Below are positions 9,083 to 17,429 of a stretch of DNA of 29,978 bases, piece by piece. Under the pieces are notes generated by a model, which was not told the DNA's origin, searched no databases, and saw only the letters and a list, made by a program, of their open reading frames with translations. The stretch covers positions 1 to 29,978 of the forward strand of contig JANPLZ010000016.1 of assembly GCA_031422555.1 (NCBI GenBank), written 5' to 3'. Origin of the DNA: JANNAT01 sp031422555 (lineage in GTDB: Bacteria; Pseudomonadota; Alphaproteobacteria; Rhodobacterales; Rhodobacteraceae). Numbering within the stretch: the first letter of the stretch is position 1; every line of letters starts with the position of its first letter. Position numbers and translations under genes: made by a program.

Positions 9083-12000
9083 ATGAAATGGGTCAAACTT
9101 GGCTTTGTGATCTTTGGCTTTCTGGCCTTTTCGGCGGTGGTCTGGTTTGCCGGGCCTCTGATCGGTATTGGTGACGCGCGCCCGTTTGATCCGGCTTGGG
9201 TGCGTCTGCTGATCATCGGCATTCTGGCGCTGATCCTGACGATTTGGGGTGTGATAAAGCTGATCCGCCGTCGCAGTGGCCAAAAGGCGCTGGAAAAGGC
9301 TTTGGTCGTTGATGTGGCGGCACAAGGTGATGGCAAGGAACTGGCCACGCGCATGCAGTCGGCGCTGCTGACCCTGAAGAAAAGCGGCAATTCGAAAACC
9401 TATCTTTACGATATGCCGTGGTATGTGATCATCGGTCCGCCGGGGTCGGGCAAAACCACGGCCTTGGTGAATTCCGATATCAAATTTCCGCTATCCGGTC
9501 AGGGCCAAGGCGGGCTGCAAGGCTTTGGCGGCACCCGTTATTGCGATTGGTGGTTTGCCGAAGAAGCGATCCTAATTGATACGGCGGGGCGGTATACCAC
9601 CCAAGACAGCGATGGCGGTGCTGATTCTGCGTCCTGGGGGTCATTTCTGGCCTTGTTGAAACGCAACCGGCCCAAACAGCCGATCAACGGCGTTATTCTG
9701 GCGTTTTCGGTGTCTGATCTGATGAACGCAGGGCCGGATAAAATTCAGGCCCATGCCGATACGGTGCGCGCCCGTCTGGCCGAGATTCACGAGACATTGA
9801 AGGTCGATTTCCCGGTCTATGTGATGTTCACCAAGACCGACCTGATTTCGGGTTTTCGCGAATATTTCAGCAGTTTTTCGGCATCGCGGCGCAAAAAGGT
9901 CTGGGGGGCCACGTTCCAGACCGAAAGCCGCAAGGAACAGACCTTTGACCGGGTTGGCCCGGAATTTGACGCGCTGATTGCGCGACTGTCGGATGAGGTG
10001 ATGGACCGTTTGTCCGAAGAACCCGATGGCGTGAACCGCATTGCGATTTTCGGGTTGCCCGGACAAATGGCGATGTTGAAAGACGAAATCGACTCCTTTC
10101 TGCGGCAGGTATTTGAGCCAACCCGCTATAAAACCAGCGCCATTCTGCGCGGGTTCTATTTCACCTCCGGCACGCAGGAAGGCACCCCGATTGATCAGGT
10201 GCTGGGCGCCATGGGCCGCAGTTTTGGCGGCGATGCCGGCGCGTTGATGTCGGGCAAAGGTAAAAGCTTTTTCCTGCACGATCTGTTGTCAAAGGTGATT
10301 TTCGGTGAACAGGGCTGGGTGTCTTATGATCGCAAAGCCGTGCGGCGGTCGTCGGTGTTCCGCCTTGTGGCGACGTCGGGCATGGTATTGGCAGCCATTG
10401 GGGTGCTGGGGGCCTGGGCCTACAGCTATTTGAACAACCGCGAAATGGTGGCCTCGGCCCAAGCCGCGATGGCCGATTACGAATTGGCCGCGACCGAAGA
10501 TTTGCAGGCGATTGAGGTCAAGGACACCGATCTGTTGCGGGTGGCGAACCATTTGCAACTGTTGCGCACCATGCCTTCGGGCTATGAATCCCCCGAGGAA
10601 GCCGAGGGCGATTGGACCCGCGGCTTTGGTCTTTCGCAGCAAGGTGCTTTGCGGCAAGCCGCCCGCGACAGCTATGCCCAAGGGCTGGAACGGCTGATGC
10701 GCCCGCGGCTGGTGCTGCGGGTGGAAGAACAGTTGCAGGCCTATGTTTTGGCCAATGAACCCTTGGCGATTTACGAATCCTTGAAGGTGTACAAGTTGTT
10801 GGGCGGTGCTGCCCCCGCGCCGCAAGATGATCTGGTGGTGACGTGGTTTGAAGATGACTGGGATCAGGTCACCTACCCGGGTCTTAATCAGGAACCCGCC
10901 CGGTTGATGATGAAAAACCATCTGATCGCCCTGCTGGAACTGGATGACAGCGTCGCCCCCAGCGTGACGCTGAACGCCGATCTGGTCGCCAAATCCGAAG
11001 TAATCCTTGCCCGGCTAAGCGTGGCGGATCAGGCCTATTCGCTGATAGTCGCCACCGCCCCCCAGCAAGGCATCCCCGATTTCAATCTGGTGGAACGGGC
11101 CGGACCAGATGCGCGGCTGGTGTTTGAAACCGTCGACGGCAGCGATCTGGGCGAGTTGGTGGTGCCTGCGCTGTATACCTACGAAGGTTTCAACGGATTT
11201 TTCCTTGATCAGTTGGCCGAAGTGGCGCGCAAGCTGGAAAATGAACAATGGGTGATGGGCGATCAGGCTGCCGCTGCCAAAGTTGACGAACAATTGGCCC
11301 GGTTGGGGCCGCAACTGCTGAACCGGTATCGTGACGACTATCTCGCGGCTTGGGAGCAGGTGTTGCAAAACATAAAGCTGGCACCGATGGCGGCAGACAA
11401 GCCGGCCTATCTGGCGCTAGATGCGGCGGCGTCGGCGTCAACCTCACCCATTCTAAAGCTGGTCGAAGGCATCACTGCCGAAACCCGGCTGACCGTGGCC
11501 TTGGCCGCAGATACCCCGGTGGAAGGTGCGGTTGCGGGGATTGAGGCCGATGCGGCGGCGCTGGCCAAGGCAACCAATCAGGTCACCAGTCAGTTGACCT
11601 CGCGGGTCAGCGGTTTGTCGCGGATCGGGCTTGATCTGGCGCTGGCCACATCCAAATCGCAGCTACGTCCGGGTGCTGCCGGGGCCGGAACGGAACAATT
11701 CATTCCCGGATTGGATATCGAGGCGCAATTTGTCGAATACCACAACTTGATGGTCGGCGCGCCAGGGCAACGGCCAATTGATGCATTATTGGCCAGTTTT
11801 TCAGGCATTCAGCAGGGCTTGGTGCTGGCGGCGCAGTTCAATCAAGAGCAGGCGCAGGCGCAAATTCCCGCCCTGATCGGACAGTTGCGCACCGCTGCGT
11901 CCCGCCTGCCGCCCGAATTGTCGCGCATGGTCGGCGAGGCGGTCGAAGACTTTGAAGGCGATGCCGCATCAAGTTCCATCGCGCAGATCAACGCCGAGCT

Positions 12001-12673
12001 GACATCGCAAGTGGCGGCGGTCTGCACCAATACTGTGGAAGGCCGCTATCCGTTCTCGAAAAGCCCGGCGCGGCAAGTGCCTTTGTCGGAATTTGCCCAG
12101 TTGTTCGCGCCCGATGGGGTGTTGGACCGATTCTTCAACACCAATCTGGCGGTGCATGCCAACATGGGCGTAGGCGATTGGACATGGCGCGATGACAGCC
12201 CGCTGGCGGCCAAACTAAGCCTGCAAACCTTACGGCAGTTTCAACATGCCGCAGCTATCCGCGAGGCGTTCTTTCCCGGCGGCAACCCGACCGTGGCACT
12301 GGAAGTTACGGTAAACCAAACGGCGGCACATGACCGGATCAAGCAATCCTTGCTGGTGGTTGACGACCAGCCGATCCAGATGCGCAAGGTTGGCAATACG
12401 CCGGTGACAATCACCTGGCCCGGTGGCGGCGGCAATACCAACCTGCAATTGCTGCCCGAGTTGAACAACCGGGAAAGCCAGATCGCCTATCAGGGACCAT
12501 GGGCGTTTTTGCAGTTCATCCGCGATGGCAACCCGCGTCAGGTGGGCGATGTGATGCAGGTCAGCTATGTGATCGGCGGGCGTAACATCACCTATGAAAT
12601 CCGCGTCAACGCCTTGGTCAACCCATTCAACATGTCGGAATTGCGTGAATTCCGTTGCCCGACGGGCCTGTAA
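9083..12673 (+). CDS. tssM: T6SS inner-membrane complex protein TssM (IcmF)
   Basis: A 1,196-residue, full-length IcmF-family protein. Two N-terminal membrane helices (about residues 4-27 and 42-60) precede a cytoplasmic NTPase-like domain with a Walker A motif G-P-P-G-S-G-K-T at 118-125. A third helix lies at about 427-448, and the long remainder is periplasmic and ends in the conserved TssM C-terminal beta domain. Known role: it spans the periplasm, binds TssL, and forms the channel through which the Hcp tube is fired. The Walker A motif is intact, so nucleotide binding is plausible. The start is set at ATG 9083, after GGGG at 9071-9074 and 25 bases from the tssL stop; the earlier in-frame ATG at 9038 overlaps tssL and adds a non-membrane leader. 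Its TAA is two bases from the tagF ATG. Confidence 0.97.
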   Translation: MKWVKLGFVIFGFLAFSAVVWFAGPLIGIGDARPFDPAWVRLLIIGILALILTIWGVIKLIRRRSGQKALEKALVVDVAAQGDGKELATRMQSALLTLKKSGNSKTYLYDMPWYVIIGPPGSGKTTALVNSDIKFPLSGQGQGGLQGFGGTRYCDWWFAEEAILIDTAGRYTTQDSDGGADSASWGSFLALLKRNRPKQPINGVILAFSVSDLMNAGPDKIQAHADTVRARLAEIHETLKVDFPVYVMFTKTDLISGFREYFSSFSASRRKKVWGATFQTESRKEQTFDRVGPEFDALIARLSDEVMDRLSEEPDGVNRIAIFGLPGQMAMLKDEIDSFLRQVFEPTRYKTSAILRGFYFTSGTQEGTPIDQVLGAMGRSFGGDAGALMSGKGKSFFLHDLLSKVIFGEQGWVSYDRKAVRRSSVFRLVATSGMVLAAIGVLGAWAYSYLNNREMVASAQAAMADYELAATEDLQAIEVKDTDLLRVANHLQLLRTMPSGYESPEEAEGDWTRGFGLSQQGALRQAARDSYAQGLERLMRPRLVLRVEEQLQAYVLANEPLAIYESLKVYKLLGGAAPAPQDDLVVTWFEDDWDQVTYPGLNQEPARLMMKNHLIALLELDDSVAPSVTLNADLVAKSEVILARLSVADQAYSLIVATAPQQGIPDFNLVERAGPDARLVFETVDGSDLGELVVPALYTYEGFNGFFLDQLAEVARKLENEQWVMGDQAAAAKVDEQLARLGPQLLNRYRDDYLAAWEQVLQNIKLAPMAADKPAYLALDAAASASTSPILKLVEGITAETRLTVALAADTPVEGAVAGIEADAAALAKATNQVTSQLTSRVSGLSRIGLDLALATSKSQLRPGAAGAGTEQFIPGLDIEAQFVEYHNLMVGAPGQRPIDALLASFSGIQQGLVLAAQFNQEQAQAQIPALIGQLRTAASRLPPELSRMVGEAVEDFEGDAASSSIAQINAELTSQVAAVCTNTVEGRYPFSKSPARQVPLSEFAQLFAPDGVLDRFFNTNLAVHANMGVGDWTWRDDSPLAAKLSLQTLRQFQHAAAIREAFFPGGNPTVALEVTVNQTAAHDRIKQSLLVVDDQPIQMRKVGNTPVTITWPGGGGNTNLQLLPELNNRESQIAYQGPWAFLQFIRDGNPRQVGDVMQVSYVIGGRNITYEIRVNALVNPFNMSELREFRCPTGL

Positions 12674-12675
12674 CC

Positions 12676-13698
12676 ATGGCGCTTGCGGTTTATGGCAAAC
12701 ACCCTGCCAAGGGTGATTTTCTGGAATACGGGCTACCGTCTGCGCTAAAGCCCGCGCTAGAGGCTTGGCTAGACACGGTTTTGGCCGAGGCGAAGGCCAG
12801 TTTGGCGGCTGATTGGCAGGCGGTCTGGCCCAACGCTCCGACGCTGCGGTTCTGGTTGGGCGAAGGCATCTGGGGCGCGCCGGTGGCGGGGGTCATGGCA
12901 TCATCGCAAGACCGGGTGGGTCGGCGGTTTCCGCTGGTGTTGCTGGCTTTGGCCGAGGATGGGTTATCCTTGCCGCCGCCGGTGATTGATCCCGATCAGG
13001 CATGGTATGATGCGGCCTGCGCGCATCTGGGCGCGCAACTGTTGCGTCAGGATTTGTCTGGCCCGGCCGATCTGATAAACGATGCCCAACTTCCGTTGGC
13101 AACCGATGCCCTGCCCGGCCCCAGCGATTTTTGGGCCGTGCGACCGGGTGCCGACGTCACAGGCTTGCTGGCCGATATTGCGCTGACCGACCATCGCCGC
13201 GCCAACGCGCGCCGGAGTTATTGGTGGGTGGCAGGAACGCCGGATGGTCCGACGCTGAACAGCGATACAGCGTCCGGATCAACAGAAAGTGCTGCAACTG
13301 ATGACGTGGTGATGTCGGCCGATTTGGCTACAGCAGACCAAACGGACGCCCCAACAGACTCCGGCGCGGAAGACATCGCGTTGCAGCAAACGTCGGCACC
13401 GGATGCCTTCGTTGACCCTTTTAGCGCCGAAACCGGCGATGATCCGGCAGCAACCCCATGGGATTTGCCCGATACGCCCGAAACCAATGCCTCGCCTTTT
13501 GCCGATACGGCGCATGTGCCCAGCCTGTTTGCGCCGCCGGAACCGGGCGCGCTGATGGCCGAAGTGGCCTATAGTGCCCCACAACCCGACAGGGCAGTTG
13601 CCGCCGAACCGCTGTGGTCACAAGTCTGGGCCGGTCCGGGTCTGCCCTCGGGCGCGGTTCTTGCGTGGTTTTTTCGGGGGCATGCGGGCAATGACTAG
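12676..13698 (+). CDS. tagF: T6SS regulator TagF (ImpM/DUF2094) with a long acidic insertion
   Basis: A 340-residue protein. The first 190 residues match TagF: Y-G-K-H-P-A-K-G-D-F-L near the start, R-F-W-L-G-E-G-I-W-G, and S-S-Q-D-R-V-G-R-R-F-P-L. The family is usually about 200-250 residues. Here the strand with S-Y-W-W (residues 181-184) is separated from the apparent final element G-L-P-S-G-A-V-L-A-W-F-F (322-333) by about 125 residues rich in Asp, Thr, Ser, Ala and Pro, and predicted to be disordered. TagF represses T6SS post-translationally. In A. tumefaciens it is fused to a PP2C phosphatase and acts by sequestering the FHA protein; here the phosphatase is a separate downstream gene. 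The start ATG 12676 lies two bases after the tssM stop. No strong Shine-Dalgarno sequence is visible, so coupling to tssM is likely. Confidence 0.92.
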   Translation: MALAVYGKHPAKGDFLEYGLPSALKPALEAWLDTVLAEAKASLAADWQAVWPNAPTLRFWLGEGIWGAPVAGVMASSQDRVGRRFPLVLLALAEDGLSLPPPVIDPDQAWYDAACAHLGAQLLRQDLSGPADLINDAQLPLATDALPGPSDFWAVRPGADVTGLLADIALTDHRRANARRSYWWVAGTPDGPTLNSDTASGSTESAATDDVVMSADLATADQTDAPTDSGAEDIALQQTSAPDAFVDPFSAETGDDPAATPWDLPDTPETNASPFADTAHVPSLFAPPEPGALMAEVAYSAPQPDRAVAAEPLWSQVWAGPGLPSGAVLAWFFRGHAGND

Positions 13699-13754
13699 GC
13701 AGAGCACCATTTTTGCGCCTAAGCTGCAGGCAAAAGTTTTTTGCGGGAGGACGG

Positions 13755-14570
13755 ATGTTAGAAGCTCCCTTTCTATTTGAAACGGGTGCCGCGTCGGATA
13801 CCGGGCGCGTGCGCAACCATAACGAAGACAGCTTTTTAACCCAACCAGATTCGGGGGTTTGGGTTGTGGCCGATGGCATGGGCGGGCATCATGCCGGTGA
13901 TTTTGCCAGCCGGGCGATTGTTGAAAGCGTGGCCTCGGTGGGGATGCCGGTTTCCGCGCCAGATTTGCAAGCGCGCTTTATGGACCGGATTTTACGCGCG
14001 CATCAAACCATTCAGGCCCAGTCGCAACGGCTGAACGGCGCAACCGTTGGGGCCACCTTGGTGGGCTTGTTGTCGTTTGACCGGCATTTTGCCTGTATCT
14101 GGTCGGGTGACAGCCGGATTTATCTGATGCGCGGCGACCATTTCGCGCAAGTGACCGTTGATCATACCGAAGTAAATGAACTGTTGCGCACCGGTGCGAT
14201 TACCCAAGATCAGGCCGCAACCTGGCCGCGCCGCAATGTGATCACCCGCGCAATCGGCGTGCATGACATGCCAATGACGGATGAGCGGTCGGGCGTTCTG
14301 GTGGACGGCGATACGTTTTTGCTGTGCTCGGATGGATTGACCGAACATGTCGAAGACCACGAGATGGCCGAAACGCTGGTGCAGATGGGCCCGCAGGCCG
14401 CTTGCGACAGTCTGGTCGCCTTGACGCTGGAACGCGGGGCGAAAGACAATGTGACCGTGCTTGTCGTGCGCTTTCGCGACAGGGGGGCTGTGCAGCCCGG
14501 CTATTCAGGTCAAGCACAAAATACGTATCGGGCGGCAGCAGCCGACGATGAATGGCAAGTGGGCATCTGA
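13755..14570 (+). CDS. pppA: PP2C-type protein phosphatase PppA
   Basis: A 271-residue PPM/PP2C phosphatase. The metal-binding acidic residues are in place: N-H-N-E-D-S-F (Asp25), V-A-D-G-M-G-G-H (Asp40), L-L-C-S-D-G-L-T-E-H (Asp193) and G-A-K-D-N-V-T (Asp231). S-G-D-S-R-I-Y-L-M-R-G also matches the family. Known role: it removes phosphate from threonines phosphorylated by PpkA and so switches the T6SS off. ATG 13755 is strongly supported by GGGAGG at 13745-13750; the upstream in-frame ATG at 13713 lacks this and adds a non-conserved leader. It follows tagF by 56 bases and precedes ppkA by three bases, so phosphatase and kinase are made together. A small GCAAAA/TTTTGC hairpin (13730-13744) abuts its ribosome-binding site. 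Confidence 0.95.
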   Translation: MLEAPFLFETGAASDTGRVRNHNEDSFLTQPDSGVWVVADGMGGHHAGDFASRAIVESVASVGMPVSAPDLQARFMDRILRAHQTIQAQSQRLNGATVGATLVGLLSFDRHFACIWSGDSRIYLMRGDHFAQVTVDHTEVNELLRTGAITQDQAATWPRRNVITRAIGVHDMPMTDERSGVLVDGDTFLLCSDGLTEHVEDHEMAETLVQMGPQAACDSLVALTLERGAKDNVTVLVVRFRDRGAVQPGYSGQAQNTYRAAAADDEWQVGI

Positions 14571-14573
14571 ACC

Positions 14574-17267
14574 ATGACGAATGATCCCACAAATCCCGGC
14601 GTGCCAGACGCAGAAGTGCCCAAGACAGATGTGCCGCCCGCCGCCGATGCGACCGCCGCTGCACCAGCGCCTGCCACAGTGCCGCCCGCGCCTGCGCCAC
14701 TGCCACCTGCCGCCCCGTCGCCCGTCAGCGCCGTCAAAGTCACCGGAATTGCCGCAAGTGACGGCCCTAAAAAGCCAGCCACAACGGTCACCACCGGCAC
14801 GCTGATCATGGGCACCTACGAGATTGAGCAGTTGATCAACTCGGGCGGGATGGGCGAAGTTTACCGCGGCCGCAACATTCACAACGGCGAACCGGTGGCG
14901 ATCAAAATCGTGCTGCCCTCGTTGGCGCATGATCCAAAAATCGTGGCGCTGTTCCAAAAGGAATCGACGACTTTGTCGCGCCTTAGCCATGAGGCGATTG
15001 TTCGTTATCACGTCTTTACCGTTGATCCGACCATCGGTCGCCCCTGCATGGTGATGGAATTTGTGTCAGGCACTGCGATGTCGGACCGGATCGAACAAGG
15101 GCCCATGGTGGCCGAAGATGTGCGGGTGATGCTGCGGCGCGTGGCGTCTGGGTTGGACAAAGCCCACCGCGCCGGAGTGGTTCACCGTGATCTGTCGCCA
15201 GACAATGTGATCTTGGAAGAGGGCATGGTTGAACATGCCAAACTGATCGACTTTGGCATCGCGAAATCCACCGCGATGGGGGCTGGCACCCTGTTGCAAG
15301 GTCAGTTTGCCGGCAAGTTCAACTGGGTGGCACCCGAACAATTGGGGGCCTTTGGCGGCGTTGTTGACGGACGGTCGGATATCTACTCGTTGGCGCTGGT
15401 CACCGCCGGGGCCAGCCGGGGCGAAGTTTTGCAGATGGGGGCGTCGATTGTCGATGCGGTCGGCAAACGGTCTTCGGTGCCGGATCTGACAGGTGTTGAT
15501 GCCAGTCTGGTGCCCTTGCTGACATGGATGCTGCAACCCGACCCCGGCCAGCGCCCCGAAAACATGGCGCGCGTGATTGCGGCGTTGGACAACCCAAACC
15601 TGATCCCGAACGCGACACCCCCCGAACCGAAAGCCGCCGATCCCAACCGCACCATCATTGGCGGTGCATTGCCTGCCTATGAGGTTTTGTCGGCACAATC
15701 CGCCAAATCTGCGCCGCCGCCCGCAGCACTGCCACCTGTGTCAAAACTGCCGGGCACCTCTGACTGGGACAGCCCTGCCGAGGCGCGCAAACCCACAGCA
15801 CCCGAAGGGGCGACCGTGATTGCAAGCGCGGGGTCATTTGCACCGCGCGCCGTGACCCTGCCCGAAGAAGAACCCGAAGATTTCAGCCCCTTTGGCGCGC
15901 CCTCAACCGCCAAGCCGCAACCGCCAGCCGCCGTTGCAGCATCGCCCAAAGTGGCGAAAAAAGGCGCGGGTGGTCTGATTGGGGTTCTGGCCGTGTTGGC
16001 ACTGGGGGCCGGTGGGGCCGGTGCCTATTTTGGTGGTTTCCTTGATGCGGCTTTGATCGGGTCCAACAGCGCCGCTGATGATGCAACACCGCCGGTGGAC
16101 GCTGGCAAACCCGTTGATACAACCGCAGCCGTCGAGGCGATTGCCGCTGATGATGCAGTAGCGGCCCAACTTGCCGAAGAAAAAGCCGCCACCGAGGCCG
16201 CTTTGAAACTGGCCGCCGATCAAGAGGCCGCGAAACTGGCCGAACAGCAGGCGGCAGCAGACGCGTTGGCCGCTGCCGAGGCCGCGAAACTGGCCGAAGC
16301 CAAGGCCGCCGAAGACGCCGCCGCCGCCGCTGTTGCAGCCGCCGAATTGGCCAAAACCCAAACCGCGGAAGAAAAAGCCGCGGCCGACGCCGCCGCCGCC
16401 CAAAAGGCCGTTGATGACGCAGCCGTGGCCGCCCTTGCCGCCGAGGAAGCGGCGGCAAAGCTGAAAGCCGATGAAGCCGCTGCCGTCGAAGCTGCCAAAG
16501 CGGCGGAAGATGCAAAACTTGCCGCCGATGCCGCCGCCCAAAAGGTTGCCGAAGACGCCGCCGCCGCAGAAAAGCTGGCCGCCGAAGAGGCTGCCCAAAA
16601 AGCCGCCGCCGAGGCCGCCAAAGCCGACCCGGTTCTTAGCCAGAAAGCGTTTCTTGCCAGCTATGTCACACCGGACTGCGTTTATTTGGGATTGTCAGAC
16701 CCCAAACCCGAAGGCTTTGTGCTGGATGGATTTGCGGCTGATACCAAACCGCTGGAGCAGATGTCCCAGGAATGGACAGAAGCAACAACAACAAAACCCG
16801 ATGTTGTGGTGCATCTGGTCAGCCCCGGCCAATGCGCGGCGTTGAATTTTGCCGTGCAATTCCCGGACACCGCCCCAAAACAGCCGCTGAAGGTGGTCTT
16901 CGACAACCCAAGTGCGATTGTCAAAAATGGCTCTGAAATCAAGGGCACGGTTCAGGGGCTGGAAGGCCGCACGTTGACGCTGTTTTATGTGACGTCCAAA
17001 GGCACTGTGACAAATGTGAACAAATTCACCGTGGCAAAAGACGACGGCACGGTACGGTTCGGTTTTACGATGAATATTCCCAAAGCGTCGGCGTCAGAAC
17101 CGCAGGTATTTTTGGCGATTGCCGGTGACAAAGACGTCGCGACGTTTTTGAACCGTTTGCCCGAGGGGAAATCAGCGGAAAGCGTGTTCAAGTTTGTCAG
17201 TGCAAAGCTGGAACAACTGGCTTTGCCAACAGCGTCAGCGCTGGCCTTCGTGCAGGTCGACAACTGA
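14574..17267 (+). CDS. ppkA: T6SS Ser/Thr protein kinase PpkA, membrane-anchored
   Basis: An 897-residue Hanks-type kinase. The layout is: Ala/Pro-rich leader (1-75); kinase domain (about 80-345) with glycine loop S-G-G-M-G-E-V-Y, V-A-I-K (Lys111), H-R-D-L-S-P-D-N (Asp206), D-F-G (226-228) and A-P-E-Q; a linker carrying N-R-T-I-I-G-G (Thr360) and A-T-V-I-A (Thr414); a membrane helix at about 465-490; a TolA-like Ala/Glu/Lys/Asp arm of roughly 155 residues (about 528-683); and a C-terminal domain (684-897) with two cysteines (702 and 754). All catalytic residues are present. Known role: it phosphorylates T6SS substrates (Fha in Pseudomonas aeruginosa, TssL in Agrobacterium) to start firing. 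The C-terminal part should be periplasmic and may sense envelope stress; that is inference. It starts three bases after pppA. Confidence 0.95.
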   Translation: MTNDPTNPGVPDAEVPKTDVPPAADATAAAPAPATVPPAPAPLPPAAPSPVSAVKVTGIAASDGPKKPATTVTTGTLIMGTYEIEQLINSGGMGEVYRGRNIHNGEPVAIKIVLPSLAHDPKIVALFQKESTTLSRLSHEAIVRYHVFTVDPTIGRPCMVMEFVSGTAMSDRIEQGPMVAEDVRVMLRRVASGLDKAHRAGVVHRDLSPDNVILEEGMVEHAKLIDFGIAKSTAMGAGTLLQGQFAGKFNWVAPEQLGAFGGVVDGRSDIYSLALVTAGASRGEVLQMGASIVDAVGKRSSVPDLTGVDASLVPLLTWMLQPDPGQRPENMARVIAALDNPNLIPNATPPEPKAADPNRTIIGGALPAYEVLSAQSAKSAPPPAALPPVSKLPGTSDWDSPAEARKPTAPEGATVIASAGSFAPRAVTLPEEEPEDFSPFGAPSTAKPQPPAAVAASPKVAKKGAGGLIGVLAVLALGAGGAGAYFGGFLDAALIGSNSAADDATPPVDAGKPVDTTAAVEAIAADDAVAAQLAEEKAATEAALKLAADQEAAKLAEQQAAADALAAAEAAKLAEAKAAEDAAAAAVAAAELAKTQTAEEKAAADAAAAQKAVDDAAVAALAAEEAAAKLKADEAAAVEAAKAAEDAKLAADAAAQKVAEDAAAAEKLAAEEAAQKAAAEAAKADPVLSQKAFLASYVTPDCVYLGLSDPKPEGFVLDGFAADTKPLEQMSQEWTEATTTKPDVVVHLVSPGQCAALNFAVQFPDTAPKQPLKVVFDNPSAIVKNGSEIKGTVQGLEGRTLTLFYVTSKGTVTNVNKFTVAKDDGTVRFGFTMNIPKASASEPQVFLAIAGDKDVATFLNRLPEGKSAESVFKFVSAKLEQLALPTASALAFVQVDN

Positions 17268-17336
17268 CGCAATGATGCGCGAAACCAGGGGCTGAATGAG
17301 GGAATACGATGTGGCGTTGCAGTGAAATTGCTTTCC

Positions 17337-17365
17337 TTGCCAGACCGGTATCGGTTCTGTAACAT
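17337..17365 (+). promoter_or_regulatory. Candidate sigma-70 promoter upstream of vgrG
   Basis: In the 162-base gap between ppkA and vgrG, TTGCCA (17337-17342, five of six matches to TTGACA) is followed after exactly 17 bases by TAACAT (17360-17365, four of six matches to TATAAT). The downstream leader to the vgrG ATG is AT-rich, unlike the surrounding DNA. No terminator-like hairpin is seen in the gap, so read-through from ppkA is also possible. Confidence 0.4.
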
Positions 17366-17429
17366 GGCCTGCATTAGGAAATAATTTTACTCTGTTTCGT
17401 CCGTTTAACATAGCTTTATTGAAAGTGGT

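Noticed and set aside
13699..13754. A frameshifted tagF-pppA fusion gene
   Set aside because: tagF ends with its own stop after a plausible C-terminus, and pppA has its own strong ribosome-binding site and a complete PP2C N-terminus.
17311..17333. A sigma-54-type site (TGGC...TTGC) before vgrG
   Set aside because: The spacing between the GG and GC elements is 15 bases instead of the required 10.
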